Source: Streptomyces sp. NBC_01716
GTDB taxonomy: Bacteria; Actinomycetota; Actinomycetes; Streptomycetales; Streptomycetaceae
DNA length: 64,000 nt
Assembly (NCBI RefSeq): GCF_036248275.1
Contig: NZ_CP109181.1
Span: 1,984,001 to 2,048,000 of the forward strand
Direction of reading: 5' to 3'
A program made the position numbers and the translations under genes. The notes beneath the pieces are model-generated. The model was not told the DNA's origin, did no database searches, and saw only the letters and a list, made by a program, of their open reading frames with translations. Shown one piece after another: positions 14,524-24,478 of the stretch (the first letter of the stretch is position 1; each line of letters begins with the position of its first letter).

Positions 14524-16182
14524 ATGGCGAATCCGACAATCCTGACCGTCGACGACGATCCGGCCGTCTCACGAGCCGTCGCCCGCGACATCCGGCGGCA
14601 TTACGGCGAGAGCTACCGCGTGGTACGCGCCGTGTCGGGCGAGGAGGCCCTGGAGGCGCTGCGGGAGATCAAACTGCGTGGGGACCAGCTCGCGGTCATG
14701 CTGGCCGACTACCGGATGCCCCATATGAACGGCCTGGAGTTCCTGGAAGCCGCGATGGATCTGTTCCCGCTGGCCCGCCGGGTGCTGCTCACCGCGTACG
14801 CGGACACCGAGGCCGCGATCGACGCCATCAACGTCGTGGACCTCGACCACTATCTGCTCAAGCCGTGGAGCCCGCCGGAGCAGAACCTCTACCCCGTGAT
14901 CGACTCGCTGCTGGAACTGTGGCTCGCCACCCCGGACCCGGTCGCCACCGAGACCCGCGTGGTCGGCCACCGGTGGTCGGCGCCGTCCTTCGCCGTACGC
15001 GACTTCCTCGCCCGCAATCTGGTGCCGTTCCGGTGGCTGCTCTCCAACGAGCCGGAGGGCACCCGGCTGCTGAGCGCCGCCGGGCTCAGCGGGGCGGACG
15101 TGCCGATGGTGGTCACCTCCGACGGCAAGACGCTGGTGCACCCCTCCGAGCGGGAACTCGCCGCGCACGTCGGGCTGAGCACCGTACCGGCCTCCGACTT
15201 CTACGACCTGGTCGTCGTCGGTGGCGGTCCCGCCGGGCTGGGCGCGGCCGTCTACGGCGCGTCCGAAGGGCTCCGTACGCTGCTGGTGGAGCAGCAGGCC
15301 ACGGGCGGCCAGGCCGGCCAGAGCAGCAGGATCGAGAACTATCTGGGCTTCCCCGACGGCGTTTCCGGACAGCAGCTCACGGAGCGGGCCCGCCGGCAGG
15401 CGCTCAAGTTCGGGGCGGAGATCCTCAGCACCCAGCGGGCCGTCTCGCTGGCCGCGGCGGGCTCCGGCCGGGTGCTGCGGCTGGGCGAGTCGAACTCCGT
15501 CACCGCGCACACCGTGGTCCTCGCCACCGGCGTCTCCTACCGGCGGCTGGGCGCGGACGGTGTGGAGGAGCTGACCGGCACGGGGGTCTTCTACGGGTCG
15601 ACCGTCACCGAGGCGATCAACTGCTCCGACCAGGACGTCTACATCGTCGGCGGCGCCAACTCGGCGGGCCAGGCGGCCGTCTACTTCTCCCGCTACGCGC
15701 GCCGCGTCCACATGCTGATCCGTCAGGGCGATCTGACGCGTTCCATGTCGAGCTATCTGATCGACCAGATCCACGACATCCCCGCCATCGAGGTCCACCC
15801 GTGGACCGAGGTGACCTGCGCGGAGGGCGAGGGGCATCTGCAGAGCCTGACCCTGCGCGACAGCCGTTCCGGGGAGAGCTGGGACGTGCCCACGTCGTGG
15901 CTGTTCGTCTTCATCGGTGCCGAGCCCCGCACGGACTGGCTGGACGGCTGCGTCACGCGCGACGAGCGCGGATTCGTCCTGACCGGGACGGACCTCATGA
16001 CGAGCGGGCAGCGCCCGCCGGGCTGGCGGCTGCCACGCGACCCCTACCACCTGGAGACGAGCGTCCCGGGCGTCTTCGCCGCCGGCGACGTACGCGCGGC
16101 CTCGGTCAAGCGCGTCGCCTCGGCCGTCGGCGAAGGCGCCATGGCCGTCTCCCTGGTGCACCGATATCTGGAGGCACAGTGA
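14524..16182 (+). CDS. Receiver domain fused to a thioredoxin-reductase-like flavoprotein
   Basis: This 552-aa protein has a response-regulator receiver at residues 1-125 (DDDP acidic pocket, phospho-Asp in MLADYRMP, conserved Thr in LLTAYADTE, Lys in YLLKPW). A linker region follows, then an FAD/NAD oxidoreductase from about residue 230 (GGGPAGLGAAVYGASEG, GGANSAGQAAVYFSR, VFAAGDVRAASVKRVASAVGEGA). The redox-active CxxC of thioredoxin reductase is absent (STVTEAINC in its place), so it is not a disulfide reductase. A GGAGG abuts the ATG unusually closely. It overlaps the kinase gene (GTGA) and is the presumed partner of that kinase. Confidence 0.85.
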   Translation: MANPTILTVDDDPAVSRAVARDIRRHYGESYRVVRAVSGEEALEALREIKLRGDQLAVMLADYRMPHMNGLEFLEAAMDLFPLARRVLLTAYADTEAAIDAINVVDLDHYLLKPWSPPEQNLYPVIDSLLELWLATPDPVATETRVVGHRWSAPSFAVRDFLARNLVPFRWLLSNEPEGTRLLSAAGLSGADVPMVVTSDGKTLVHPSERELAAHVGLSTVPASDFYDLVVVGGGPAGLGAAVYGASEGLRTLLVEQQATGGQAGQSSRIENYLGFPDGVSGQQLTERARRQALKFGAEILSTQRAVSLAAAGSGRVLRLGESNSVTAHTVVLATGVSYRRLGADGVEELTGTGVFYGSTVTEAINCSDQDVYIVGGANSAGQAAVYFSRYARRVHMLIRQGDLTRSMSSYLIDQIHDIPAIEVHPWTEVTCAEGEGHLQSLTLRDSRSGESWDVPTSWLFVFIGAEPRTDWLDGCVTRDERGFVLTGTDLMTSGQRPPGWRLPRDPYHLETSVPGVFAAGDVRAASVKRVASAVGEGAMAVSLVHRYLEAQ

Positions 16183-17702
16183 CCACATCCCCGGAGGGCC
16201 GGCTGGCACCGGACCAGCTGCGCACCCTCTTCCTGTTCGAGGCGCTCAGCCTCGAACAGCTCGGCTGGCTGGCCGAGCGCGGCCGGGTGGAGCGGTTCGA
16301 CGCCGGTGAGGTGGTCTACCGGGAGGGCGAGCAGGCCACCTGCTTCTATGTCCTGCTCGGCGGGGCCCTCTCGCTCCACCGCGTCCTGCACGGCGACGAC
16401 GTCGAGGTCAACAGGACCGACCAGCGGGGCGTCTACAGCGGCGCCACGCGCTCGTATCTGGGCGAGCGGGTCGAGCAGACCTATCAGCACACCATGCGGG
16501 CCGTCAGTGATGCCGAGTTCTTCGTCCTGCCCGCCGAGGAGTTCGCGTGGGCGATCCGCACCTGGTTCCCGATGGCGCTGCATCTGCTGGAGGGCCTGTT
16601 CTTCGGTACGCGCGCGGCCAACGCGATCGTCAGCGAGCGGGAGCGGCTGCTGGCCCTGGCGTCGCTCTCCGCCGGTCTCACCCATGAGCTGAACAATCCC
16701 GCGGCGGCGGCGCTGCGGGCGACGGCCGGGCTGCGCGAGCGGGTCACCGGTATGCGGCACAAACTGGCCATGATCGCCGACGGCCGGGTCGACGGAGCCG
16801 GACTGCACCGTCTGGTGGGGCTCCAGGACGACGCCGTGCGGCAGGCAGCGACGGGGGTGAGCATGACCGCGATGGAGGCGGCCGACGCCGAGGACACCGT
16901 CAGCGACTGGCTGGAGGAGCACGACATCGCGCGGGCCTGGGACCTGGCGCCGTCGCTGGTGGCCGCGGGCATCGAGGTGAAGTGGCTGGAGGGTGCGGCC
17001 AGGACGGTCGGCTCGGAGCATCTCGACGCGGCGGTGCGCTGGATCACGTACACCATCGACACCGAGCTGATGATGGGCGAGATCGACGACTCCGTGGAGC
17101 GGATCTCGGAGCTGGTCGGGGCGGCCAGGCAGTACTCGCAGCTCGACCGGACACCGCTGCAGATCGTCGATGTGCACGCCCTGCTCGACGCCACGCTGAC
17201 GATGCTCCAGGCCAAGATCCCCAAGTCGGTACGGGTGGTACGGGAGTTCGACCGGGACCTGCCGTCGATCCCCGCGTACGGCGCGGAGCTGAACCAGGTG
17301 TGGACGAATCTGATCGTCAACGCGCTGGACGCGATGCCCGACGGCGGCACGCTCACGCTGCGCACCTGGCGCGAGGACGAGCGGCTGCTGGTGGAGATCG
17401 CGGACACGGGGGTGGGGATCTCGGACGAGGTGCGGCCACGGATCTTCGAGCCGTTCTTCACCACGAAACAGGTGGGTGAGGGGACGGGGCTCGGCCTGGA
17501 CATCTCGTACCGGATCGTGGTCAACAAGCACCACGGTGATCTCAGGGTCAGCTCACGCCCGGGAGACACCCGCTTCCAGGTCTGCCTGCCGATCGGGCAG
17601 GAGCCGACCGGCCAGGTGTCCGAGCAGGGGCCGTCGACCGAGCGGGACTCGGGAGGCCGGGCGTCCGGCCGGACGTCCGGGGGCGGTCAGCCCAGCAGCT
17701 GA
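16179..17702 (+). CDS. Cyclic-nucleotide-binding-domain histidine kinase
   Basis: This 507-aa protein has a cNMP-binding/Crp-like fold at residues ~10-130 (FDAGEVVYREGEQATCFYVLLGG). The HisKA-like dimerisation region includes LSAGLTHELNNPAAAALR (His near 168), and the C-terminus holds an HATPase domain with N box NLIVNALDAMPDGG, G1 DTGVGIS and G2 GEGTGLGL. It has no membrane segment and is likely cytosolic. It starts at GTG 16179, 4 bp inside the preceding gene, so the receiver-flavoprotein is the obvious phosphorylation partner. The signal sensed is unknown; the cNMP domain suggests a nucleotide or redox ligand. Confidence 0.87.
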   Translation: MTTSPEGRLAPDQLRTLFLFEALSLEQLGWLAERGRVERFDAGEVVYREGEQATCFYVLLGGALSLHRVLHGDDVEVNRTDQRGVYSGATRSYLGERVEQTYQHTMRAVSDAEFFVLPAEEFAWAIRTWFPMALHLLEGLFFGTRAANAIVSERERLLALASLSAGLTHELNNPAAAALRATAGLRERVTGMRHKLAMIADGRVDGAGLHRLVGLQDDAVRQAATGVSMTAMEAADAEDTVSDWLEEHDIARAWDLAPSLVAAGIEVKWLEGAARTVGSEHLDAAVRWITYTIDTELMMGEIDDSVERISELVGAARQYSQLDRTPLQIVDVHALLDATLTMLQAKIPKSVRVVREFDRDLPSIPAYGAELNQVWTNLIVNALDAMPDGGTLTLRTWREDERLLVEIADTGVGISDEVRPRIFEPFFTTKQVGEGTGLGLDISYRIVVNKHHGDLRVSSRPGDTRFQVCLPIGQEPTGQVSEQGPSTERDSGGRASGRTSGGGQPSS

Positions 17703-17953
17703 TGGGTGAAGCACCAGCGCCAGTCCTCGCCGGGCTCCAGGGAGCGCATGACGGGGTGACCGTTCTGTGTGAAGTGCTCGGAAGCGTGCCGAAGCGGCGA
17801 GCTGTCGCAGCATCCGACATGACCGCAGGTGAGACACAGTCGCAGATGCACCCAGTCCCTGCGGTCGAGCGCGACACAGTCGACGCACTCGTCGGCGGGC
17901 GAGAGGGGCGCCACGTCAGCGTTCGCGTTGGCGAGATCTGTACATGTACCCAT
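17687..17953 (-). CDS. UBP-type zinc-finger protein
   Basis: This 88-aa protein consists almost wholly of one UBP-type zinc finger: CVDC, CLTCGHVGCCDSS, and the His pairs in RHASEHFTQNGHPV. In eukaryotes this fold binds ubiquitin C-termini; bacterial single-domain versions are uncharacterised. The start is ATG 17953. Its 3' end overlaps the end of the convergent kinase gene by 16 bp. From memory these small genes often accompany the receiver-flavoprotein/kinase pair, suggesting a shared pathway. Confidence 0.85.
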   Translation of the reverse strand: MGTCTDLANANADVAPLSPADECVDCVALDRRDWVHLRLCLTCGHVGCCDSSPLRHASEHFTQNGHPVMRSLEPGEDWRWCFTHQLLG

Positions 17954-18113
17954 GCCGCCGAGGGTACTGCGCGGGGCCGCCATCAGCACGGTGAAGAAGG
18001 GGTGTACGGGAGCCTTACGGGCTCCACCGGGCGGGCGGGCCCGGAGTCCACGAAGTCCGTGAAGTCCGTGAAGACCGCAGACTTCCGGTGCGGCGGCGGG
18101 CACACTGGCTGCC

Positions 18114-19493
18114 GTGACGACACTGAGCAAAGGCGCCAATCTTCCGATAACGGTCCCCGCTGTCCGGGCCGTCCTCAGCTGGTCGGCAGGGCCGGGTGTC
18201 CCGGACGTGGACGCCTCCGCGCTGCTGCTGACCCCCGCCGGACAGGTCCGCTCCGACGGCGACTTCGTCTTCTACAACCAGCCGCGCCACGCCTCCGACG
18301 CCGTACGCCATCTCGGCAAGCAGCCCGGCGCTGACTCGGTCGAGGTGAACCTGGCCGGTCTTGAGCCGGGCATCGACCGCGTGGCGCTGTGCGCGTCCGC
18401 CGACGGGGGCACGTTCGGGCAGGTGCCCGGTCTGCGGCTGCTGGTGCTGGACGTGGCGTCGGGGCGGGAGCTGGCCCGCTTCGACATGGCGGCGGGTACG
18501 GAGACGGCGTACGTCAGCGGGGAGCTGTACCGGCGGGCCGGTGGCTGGAAGTTCCGGGCCGTCGGGCAGGGGTACGCGAGCGGGCTGGCGGGGCTGGCGA
18601 CGGACTTCGGCATCACGGTGGACGCGGAGCCGGAGCCCGCGCCGGTGGCGGCGCCCGTACGGGCCCCCGCTCCGGCGCCGGCGCCGGCCAGGGTTCAGCC
18701 GGCCCCCGCCGGCCGGCCCGCGGCCAGGCTCACCAAGGGTGAGGAGCGGCTTCCCGTCGACATGCGCAAGCGCCTCTCGCTGCGCAAGGAGCAGGTCGCG
18801 GTCAGCCTGGACAAGCACGGCGTCACCGGAGTCGTCGCGCGCGTCATCCTCGTCCTCGACGCGTCGGGCTCGATGTCCGCCCTCTACTCGCGCGGCGTGG
18901 TGAAGAACGTCGCCGAGCGGATGGCGGCCGTGGCAGCGCAGCTGGACGACGACGGCGAGATGCAGGCGTGGACGTTCGCCACCAATCCGGCCCGGCTGCC
19001 CGATCTGGTGATCGGCGATCTGCCCGAGTGGCTGAACTTGCATGTACGGGTGGGGCAGATGAGCCTCTTCGGCCGGAAGAAACCGCCCAAGGGGCTGGTG
19101 GCGGGGCAGGTCGACATGCGGGCGGTCGGCTTCCAGAACGAGGAGCAGAAGGTCATCGCGGAGGTGCGGGCGTATGTGGGCGCGAATCCCGTGCCCGCGC
19201 CGACGCTGGTCCTGTTCTTCTCCGACGGCGGCGTGTACCGCGACAGCGAGATCGAGCAGCAGCTGCGCGCGGCCGTCGAGGAGCCGATCTTCTGGCAGTT
19301 CGTCGGGCTGGGCCGGGCCAACTACGGAGTGCTGCAACGCTTCGACACGATGGCGGGCCGCCGCGTCGACAACGTGGGCTTCTTCGCCGTGGACGACATC
19401 GAGAGCGTCTCCGATCCGGAGCTGTACGACCGGCTTCTGTCTGAGTTCCCGTCGTGGCTGAGGGAGGCAAGGCAGGCGGGGATCCTGCGCTGA
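18114..19493 (+). CDS. TerD domain fused to VWA domain (TerF-like stress protein)
   Basis: This 459-aa protein has a TerD Ca-binding domain at residues 1-168 ([42 protein letters not shown]). A Pro/Ala linker spans 170-205, then a von Willebrand A domain with a complete MIDAS motif DASGSMS at 249-255 and a downstream Asp in FSDGG. It belongs to the tellurium-resistance/chemical-stress Ter network. It is translated from GTG 18114 and probably monocistronic. A stand-alone TerD is encoded at 34527. Confidence 0.9.
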   Translation: MTTLSKGANLPITVPAVRAVLSWSAGPGVPDVDASALLLTPAGQVRSDGDFVFYNQPRHASDAVRHLGKQPGADSVEVNLAGLEPGIDRVALCASADGGTFGQVPGLRLLVLDVASGRELARFDMAAGTETAYVSGELYRRAGGWKFRAVGQGYASGLAGLATDFGITVDAEPEPAPVAAPVRAPAPAPAPARVQPAPAGRPAARLTKGEERLPVDMRKRLSLRKEQVAVSLDKHGVTGVVARVILVLDASGSMSALYSRGVVKNVAERMAAVAAQLDDDGEMQAWTFATNPARLPDLVIGDLPEWLNLHVRVGQMSLFGRKKPPKGLVAGQVDMRAVGFQNEEQKVIAEVRAYVGANPVPAPTLVLFFSDGGVYRDSEIEQQLRAAVEEPIFWQFVGLGRANYGVLQRFDTMAGRRVDNVGFFAVDDIESVSDPELYDRLLSEFPSWLREARQAGILR

Positions 19494-19526
19494 GATCCGG
19501 GGCCCGTCTCTGCGGCGGGGGCGGAT

Positions 19527-19544
19527 AAACAAACTAGTTTGTTT
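19527..19544. promoter_or_regulatory. Perfect 18-bp palindrome, TetR operator 1
   Basis: AAACAAACTAGTTTGTTT reads identically on both strands. It is one of three related palindromes flanking the alcohol dehydrogenase gene (others at 19584 and 20722) and is very likely bound by the TetR protein encoded at 20749. Confidence 0.75.
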
Positions 19545-19583
19545 GACTATCGAAGGTCCGCTTAGGTACGTTTCCCTATGCGA

Positions 19584-19601
19584 CAACAAACTAGTTAGTT
19601 G
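19584..19601. promoter_or_regulatory. Near-palindrome, TetR operator 2
   Basis: CAACAAACTAGTTAGTTG shares the AACTAGTT core of the perfect palindrome 57 bp upstream, with one mismatched pair between arms. Spacing between centres is about five helical turns, so the two sites face the same side of DNA. Confidence 0.7.
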
Positions 19602-19671
19602 ACCATGCCCGCTCGCGATCCGTCCAGCTCGCGGGCGGCGGGCGGCAGACGGCACGAAAGGAACCCCTGGC

Positions 19672-20739
19672 ATGAGGAACGTCACCGGATGGGCCGCGCA
19701 CCGACAGGGCGGACCGCTTGAGCCCTGGAACTTCACCCGCCGTGACCTGCGCGGCGACGACGTGGCCGTACGGGTGGACTACTGCGGCGTCTGCGCCACC
19801 GACAACTCCGCGGTCGCCCACGGCGGCGAGTACCCCGTCGTGCCCGGCCACGAGATGGTCGGCGAGATCACCGCTGTCGGCGAGGCCGTGACCCGGTTCG
19901 CCGTCGGCGACAAGGTGGCGGTGGGCAACATCATCGACTCGTGCGGCGAGTGCCCGCCGTGTCTGGCGGGCCGGGAGAACTTGTGCCTGCGGTTCCCCAC
20001 GCTGACCTACGGCAACACCGACCCGAAGGACGGCATGACGACGCGGGGCGGCTACTCCTCGGAGTACGTACTGCCCGAGAAGTTCACGTACCACCTGCCC
20101 GAGGGGCTCGACCCGGCCGGTGTCGCGCCGCTGATGTGCGCGGGCATCACCACGTACGTGCCGCTGAAGCGGTGGGGCGCCGCGCCCGGCCGCAGGGTCG
20201 GCATCGTCGGGATGGGCGGGCTCGGGCATCTCGCGCTGAAGATCGCCCATCATCTCGGCGCCGAGGTCGTCCAGTTCACGCGGACGGCCGGCAAGGCGGA
20301 CGAGGCCCGTGCGCTCGGTGCGGACGAGGTGGTGCTGTCCACGGACGAGCAGCAGATGGCGGAGCAGGAGGGCCGTTTCGATCTCATCCTCGACACCGTC
20401 GGCTCCGCGCACTCTCTGGAGCCGTACCTGTCCGCGCTCGCGGTGGACGGCACCCTGTGCGTCGTGGGCATACCGCCGGAGGACTTCGCGGTCAGCCCGC
20501 TCAGCCTGATCCAGGGCGCGAAGACCCTGGCGGGCGCGGGGAGCGGCGGGACCGTCGAGACGCGGGAGATGCTCGACTTCTGCGCCGAGCACGGGATCGT
20601 CGCCGATGTGGAGCTCATGCGCGCCGACGAGGTCAACGTGGCTCTGGACCGGCTGGCACGCAACGACGTCCGGTACCGCTTCGTCCTGGACATGACGGCG
20701 GGTGACGGCGCCGGTGATGCGACAAACCAGTTGGTTTAG
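19672..20739 (+). CDS. Zinc-dependent alcohol dehydrogenase
   Basis: This 355-aa medium-chain dehydrogenase has catalytic zinc ligands Cys41 (CGVCATD) and His60-Glu61 (PGHE), structural zinc ligands Cys91, Cys94, Cys97 and Cys105, and the nucleotide-binding GIVGMGGLG at 177-185. It resembles the cinnamyl-alcohol/YjgB group that reduces aldehydes with NADPH. Two palindromes precede it and one overlaps its stop codon. The TetR gene starts 9 bp downstream. The arrangement suggests an aldehyde- or alcohol-inducible detoxification unit. Confidence 0.9.
   Translation: MRNVTGWAAHRQGGPLEPWNFTRRDLRGDDVAVRVDYCGVCATDNSAVAHGGEYPVVPGHEMVGEITAVGEAVTRFAVGDKVAVGNIIDSCGECPPCLAGRENLCLRFPTLTYGNTDPKDGMTTRGGYSSEYVLPEKFTYHLPEGLDPAGVAPLMCAGITTYVPLKRWGAAPGRRVGIVGMGGLGHLALKIAHHLGAEVVQFTRTAGKADEARALGADEVVLSTDEQQMAEQEGRFDLILDTVGSAHSLEPYLSALAVDGTLCVVGIPPEDFAVSPLSLIQGAKTLAGAGSGGTVETREMLDFCAEHGIVADVELMRADEVNVALDRLARNDVRYRFVLDMTAGDGAGDATNQLV
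20722..20739. promoter_or_regulatory. TetR operator 3, overlapping the dehydrogenase stop
   Basis: ACAAACCAGTTGGTTTAG is a near-palindrome related to the two upstream sites (AAAC and GTTT arms) and lies 9 bp before the TetR start, so it can serve autoregulation. Confidence 0.6.
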
Positions 20740-20748
20740 CCTGAGGTC

Positions 20749-21336
20749 ATGAAGACGGGACAGATCACCAGCGCGGGACAGGCGTCCCGGCGGCGGCTGC
20801 TCGACGCCGCGACGGCGGAGTTCGCCGCGTACGGCATCGCGGGTGCCCGCGTGGACCGGATCTCCGCCGCCGCGCAGGTCAACAAAGCGCAGCTGTACGC
20901 GTACTTCGGCAGCAAGGACAAGCTGTTCGACGCCGTCTTCGCGGAGCATCTGGAGATGATCGTCGGTACGGTCCCCGTCACCGGCGACGATCTCCCCGGC
21001 TACGCGGTACGGCTCTACGACGCGTACCTCGTCCATCCCGAGCTCGTCCGGCTGGCCACCTGGGCCCGGCTGGAACGCACCCCCACCGGGGATCTGTACC
21101 ACTTCATGCCGGGGCACGACACCGAGAAGCTGCGCTCGATCACCGACGCCCAGGATGCGGGCCTCGTCGACGCGACGATCCCGGGGCCTGAGGTGCTCGC
21201 CATGGTCACGGCCATGTCGATGACCTGGTCGCCGGCCAGCGTGATGTTCACCGCGAGCGGGGACGAGCCGGAGTCCGACCACGACCGCCGCCGCACGGCG
21301 CTGACGCGCGCCGTGGGGCGCGCGTTCGCGCCGTGA
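20749..21336 (+). CDS. TetR-family regulator of the dehydrogenase
   Basis: This 195-aa protein has an N-terminal HTH (RRRLLDAATAEFAAYGIAGARVDRISAAAQVNKAQLYAYFGSKDKL) and an all-alpha ligand domain of the TetR_C type. It starts 9 bp after the dehydrogenase stop on the same strand. The three shared palindromes point to control of both its own gene and the dehydrogenase. Confidence 0.88.
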   Translation: MKTGQITSAGQASRRRLLDAATAEFAAYGIAGARVDRISAAAQVNKAQLYAYFGSKDKLFDAVFAEHLEMIVGTVPVTGDDLPGYAVRLYDAYLVHPELVRLATWARLERTPTGDLYHFMPGHDTEKLRSITDAQDAGLVDATIPGPEVLAMVTAMSMTWSPASVMFTASGDEPESDHDRRRTALTRAVGRAFAP

Positions 21337-21358
21337 GCGTGAGCGCCCCGTCGCCGGG

Positions 21359-21652
21359 TCAGCCTCGCTGCCCCGCTTCCTGTCCCGCCTGGAGGCGCTT
21401 GCGTTCGGGGGTGTAGTGCCACCACGGGCGGGCGGGGCGGCCTTCCGCCTGGTCCACCGCGGACATCACCGTGTCGAGCAGGCACGGGTCGTGCTTGCGG
21501 CCCGCGGCGGCCGACATCCGCTCGTACAGCTCGACCGGGTCCTGGTCCACCAGCTGGGCGACCCTGGTGATGCCGATGGTTCCGAAGTGGCCGGCCACGG
21601 AGCGGCCGACGTTGGCCAGCCGGGTGAGGTCGGATCCGTCGTACGAGGTCAT
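21359..21652 (-). CDS. Helix-hairpin-helix domain protein (Cdd1-like)
   Basis: The 97-aa product resembles the pathogenicity-locus Cdd1 family: a helix-hairpin-helix segment LTRLANVGRSVAGHFGTIGITRVAQLVDQDPVELYERM, followed by DPCLLDTVMSAVDQAEG and PWWHYTPERK. The fold suggests nucleic-acid or protein binding; no enzymatic role is known. It stands alone between the TetR gene and the Pst-like locus. Confidence 0.75.
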   Translation of the reverse strand: MTSYDGSDLTRLANVGRSVAGHFGTIGITRVAQLVDQDPVELYERMSAAAGRKHDPCLLDTVMSAVDQAEGRPARPWWHYTPERKRLQAGQEAGQRG

Positions 21653-21758
21653 CGGGGCCCCTCCTGCCACTGGTCCGTTTCTCTGCTCATACGGCCACCG
21701 TAGGCGGGGCGCCCGGGGCGGGTCTTGAACGAATCGGACGCCCTGGGAGACGCCGCCT

Positions 21759-22501
21759 TCAGAGCCGTTCCAGATAGGTGAAGCCCGTGTCCGGGCCCAC
21801 GCAGGACTGGAGGGTGAGATCGCCCCAGTAGAGGCCGTGGGCCGGGGCGCCGCGGCCAGGGGTGAGGTGGCGGGCGTAGACGCGGTAGCGCAGCACCTCG
21901 CGTCGGGTCTCCACGGTGACCACGGTGCCGATCGCCAGTGTCGCGAGCTGTCCGAAGCCGCAGAAGTCGTGGCCGACGACGACCGCCGTACGCATCGCGT
22001 AGCCGTCCTCCGTGCCGAGGTCCGGGCCCGTCCACTGGACGGCGTCGCGGCAGGCGTCGACGGCTTCCTGGCCCCCGCGGACGATCCTGGCCGACCATGA
22101 TCCGATCCGCAGCGTGGTGCCGGTGGGCCGGGCGGTCGTGCTCGGCCTGGCGGACGGCTTCGCGGAGGGGGACTTGGGGGGCGGGGACTTCGGGGTGCTC
22201 GGGCCAAGGGTCGGGCGGGCCGGGGCGCGGGGCGCCGCCGGCTCGGGCGTGCGGGAGGGGACGCGCGGTGTGCCGGGGAGCGCGGCCGTCGTACGCGGGG
22301 AGGGAGGTGGCGGCGTTGTCGAGCGGGGCGCGGGCGGCTCGGGCCGGGGCGGCTCCACGGCCGGCGGCGCGGTGGACGACGTGGCGTGGCGCGCGGCCTC
22401 GTAGGCCGAGGGGCCGGGGCCCGGGGCCGTACCGCACGCGGAGAGCGCGAGGAGCAGCGTGCACAGGGCCGCTGCGCGCCGGCGTCGGCGCCCGCGTGCC
22501 G

Positions 22502-22505
<4 letters not shown>
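21759..22505 (-). CDS. Lipoprotein with a sortase-like domain (His and Cys retained)
   Basis: This 248-aa lipoprotein has a basic N-terminus and lipobox LSAC with Cys24. Residues 25-130 are a long Pro/Ser/Thr linker of the wall-spanning type. The C-terminal domain (130-248) has AVVVGHD (His179), GTVVTV strands, LTLQSC (Cys235) and Arg247 near the end, the order of sortase catalytic residues. It may be a membrane-tethered transpeptidase or hydrolase, or a binding domain. Its ATG overlaps the pstB stop (ATGA), so it is coupled to the transporter ATPase. The sortase assignment rests on motif order only. Confidence 0.65.
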
Positions 22506-23332
<827 letters not shown>

Positions 23333-23380
23333 GGTGACCAACTCCCGTTCCTTCGGGGCAGGTTGTACAGAGCAGGCTGT

Positions 23381-24343
23381 TCAGAGCAGGTTGGGCAGGA
23401 TCCGGGTGGCGGCGCCGGAGACGGCGATACCGAGTGCGACCAGCACGGGTCCGGCGGCGATCCACGTCTGCCAGGTCCCCCACACCCGGTGCAGCCAGAC
23501 GGTGAGGAGGGCGGCGATCAGCAGGCCCTGCGACCAGAGGAAGACCGCGAGCCAGGCGCCGTTGTCGCCGGCGAGCGCCTCCTCGGCGGGGCTGATCCAG
23601 CCGCTGCGCAGCGGCCGGGGCGGGCTGGGCTGGACCGGGGTGGTGAGCGCGGCGTCGACCCGGAGCACCCCGGCGGGGGTGTACGGGGCGCCGGACGCGG
23701 TCATGAGGGTGAGCCGGCCGCGGCCCTGGGCGAGCGGGGCGGGCAGCTTGTCGCCGGGGCGCCGTACCCCCAACACCTCGTAGACGGCCTCGCCCTGACC
23801 GGTCGTCACCTCGATGGGTGTGCCGGGGAGGAGCTTGCCGAGCGCGTTGAACGGGCTGCCGTAACCCCACTGGCGGCCCATGATCACGCTGGTGCCCTCC
23901 TGGCCGGGCAGCGCCGTGTCGCGGCGGTGGCCGGGCCCCGACATGAGGACGCCGGACGTGGTGCCCTCGCCGACCACCTCACGCAGCCCGAGGGAGGGGA
24001 TACGCAGGAGCGCGACGGGCGCGCCCATGGCGAGGGTCTTGCCGTCGTAGGTCCGCTGGCCCACCGGGGCGGTGCCGAGGGCGAGTTGCTTGCGCAGCTC
24101 GTCGTAGGCGGTCTGCTGGTCGCGGGCGTGCTGGAGATGCCCGACGACGGTGAGGTTGGCGGCGAAGCCGAGCAGGACGGCGGCGAGCACGCACAGCGCC
24201 GCCCCGGCGAACGCGAGTCCGGGGCGGGCCGGGGGCCGACCGCCCCCGGGGCCCGGCGGGGGCGCGGTCGCCGGGGCGGGCGGTGGCGGGACGGCCGATG
24301 AAGGCGGTGGCGGAGACGGTGGCGGTGTCAACACGGTCGTCAC
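23381..24343 (-). CDS. Membrane sortase-fold protein lacking catalytic His and Cys
   Basis: This 320-aa protein has a Pro-rich cytosolic tail (1-40), one membrane helix (~43-66), an extracellular sortase-like domain (~105-235) and two C-terminal helices (~262-283, ~291-313). The domain follows class C/D/E sortases closely (LLRIPSLGL, SGPGHRRDTALPGQEG, FNALGKLLPGTPIEV). However, the usual GHR block reads MGRQ (Arg157 for His) and the usual LTLVTC block reads LTLMTASG (Ala216 for Cys); Arg228 remains. It should therefore be inactive as a transpeptidase and may scaffold or present substrates. The GTG start at 24343 has AGGAG upstream. It lies between the LAxTG surface-protein gene and pstB. Confidence 0.8.
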   Translation of the reverse strand: MTTVLTPPPSPPPPSSAVPPPPAPATAPPPGPGGGRPPARPGLAFAGAALCVLAAVLLGFAANLTVVGHLQHARDQQTAYDELRKQLALGTAPVGQRTYDGKTLAMGAPVALLRIPSLGLREVVGEGTTSGVLMSGPGHRRDTALPGQEGTSVIMGRQWGYGSPFNALGKLLPGTPIEVTTGQGEAVYEVLGVRRPGDKLPAPLAQGRGRLTLMTASGAPYTPAGVLRVDAALTTPVQPSPPRPLRSGWISPAEEALAGDNGAWLAVFLWSQGLLIAALLTVWLHRVWGTWQTWIAAGPVLVALGIAVSGAATRILPNLL

Positions 24344-24430
24344 GTCGGATGCGCTCCTCGCGGGGCGGGACTGGGATGGGGGATGTGTTGTGGATCAGGC
24401 CGGATCAGGCCGGGGCTTCGGTACGGGGGC

Positions 24431-24467
24431 GGGGCGGCCGGGGGCGGGTGCCGTGCCCGGCCGCCCC
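24431..24467 (-). terminator. Hairpin between surface-protein and pseudo-sortase genes
   Basis: GGGGCGGCCGGG (24431-24442) pairs with CCCGGCCGCCCC (24456-24467), just after the minus-strand stop at 24479. It may end or attenuate the upstream transcript. Confidence 0.6.
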
Positions 24468-24478
24468 TCCCCCGCACG

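Noticed and set aside
17940..18110. Short GTCCGTGAA repeats between the zinc-finger and TerD-VWA genes
   Set aside because: Only two or three 9-bp units; too short to interpret beyond local slippage.
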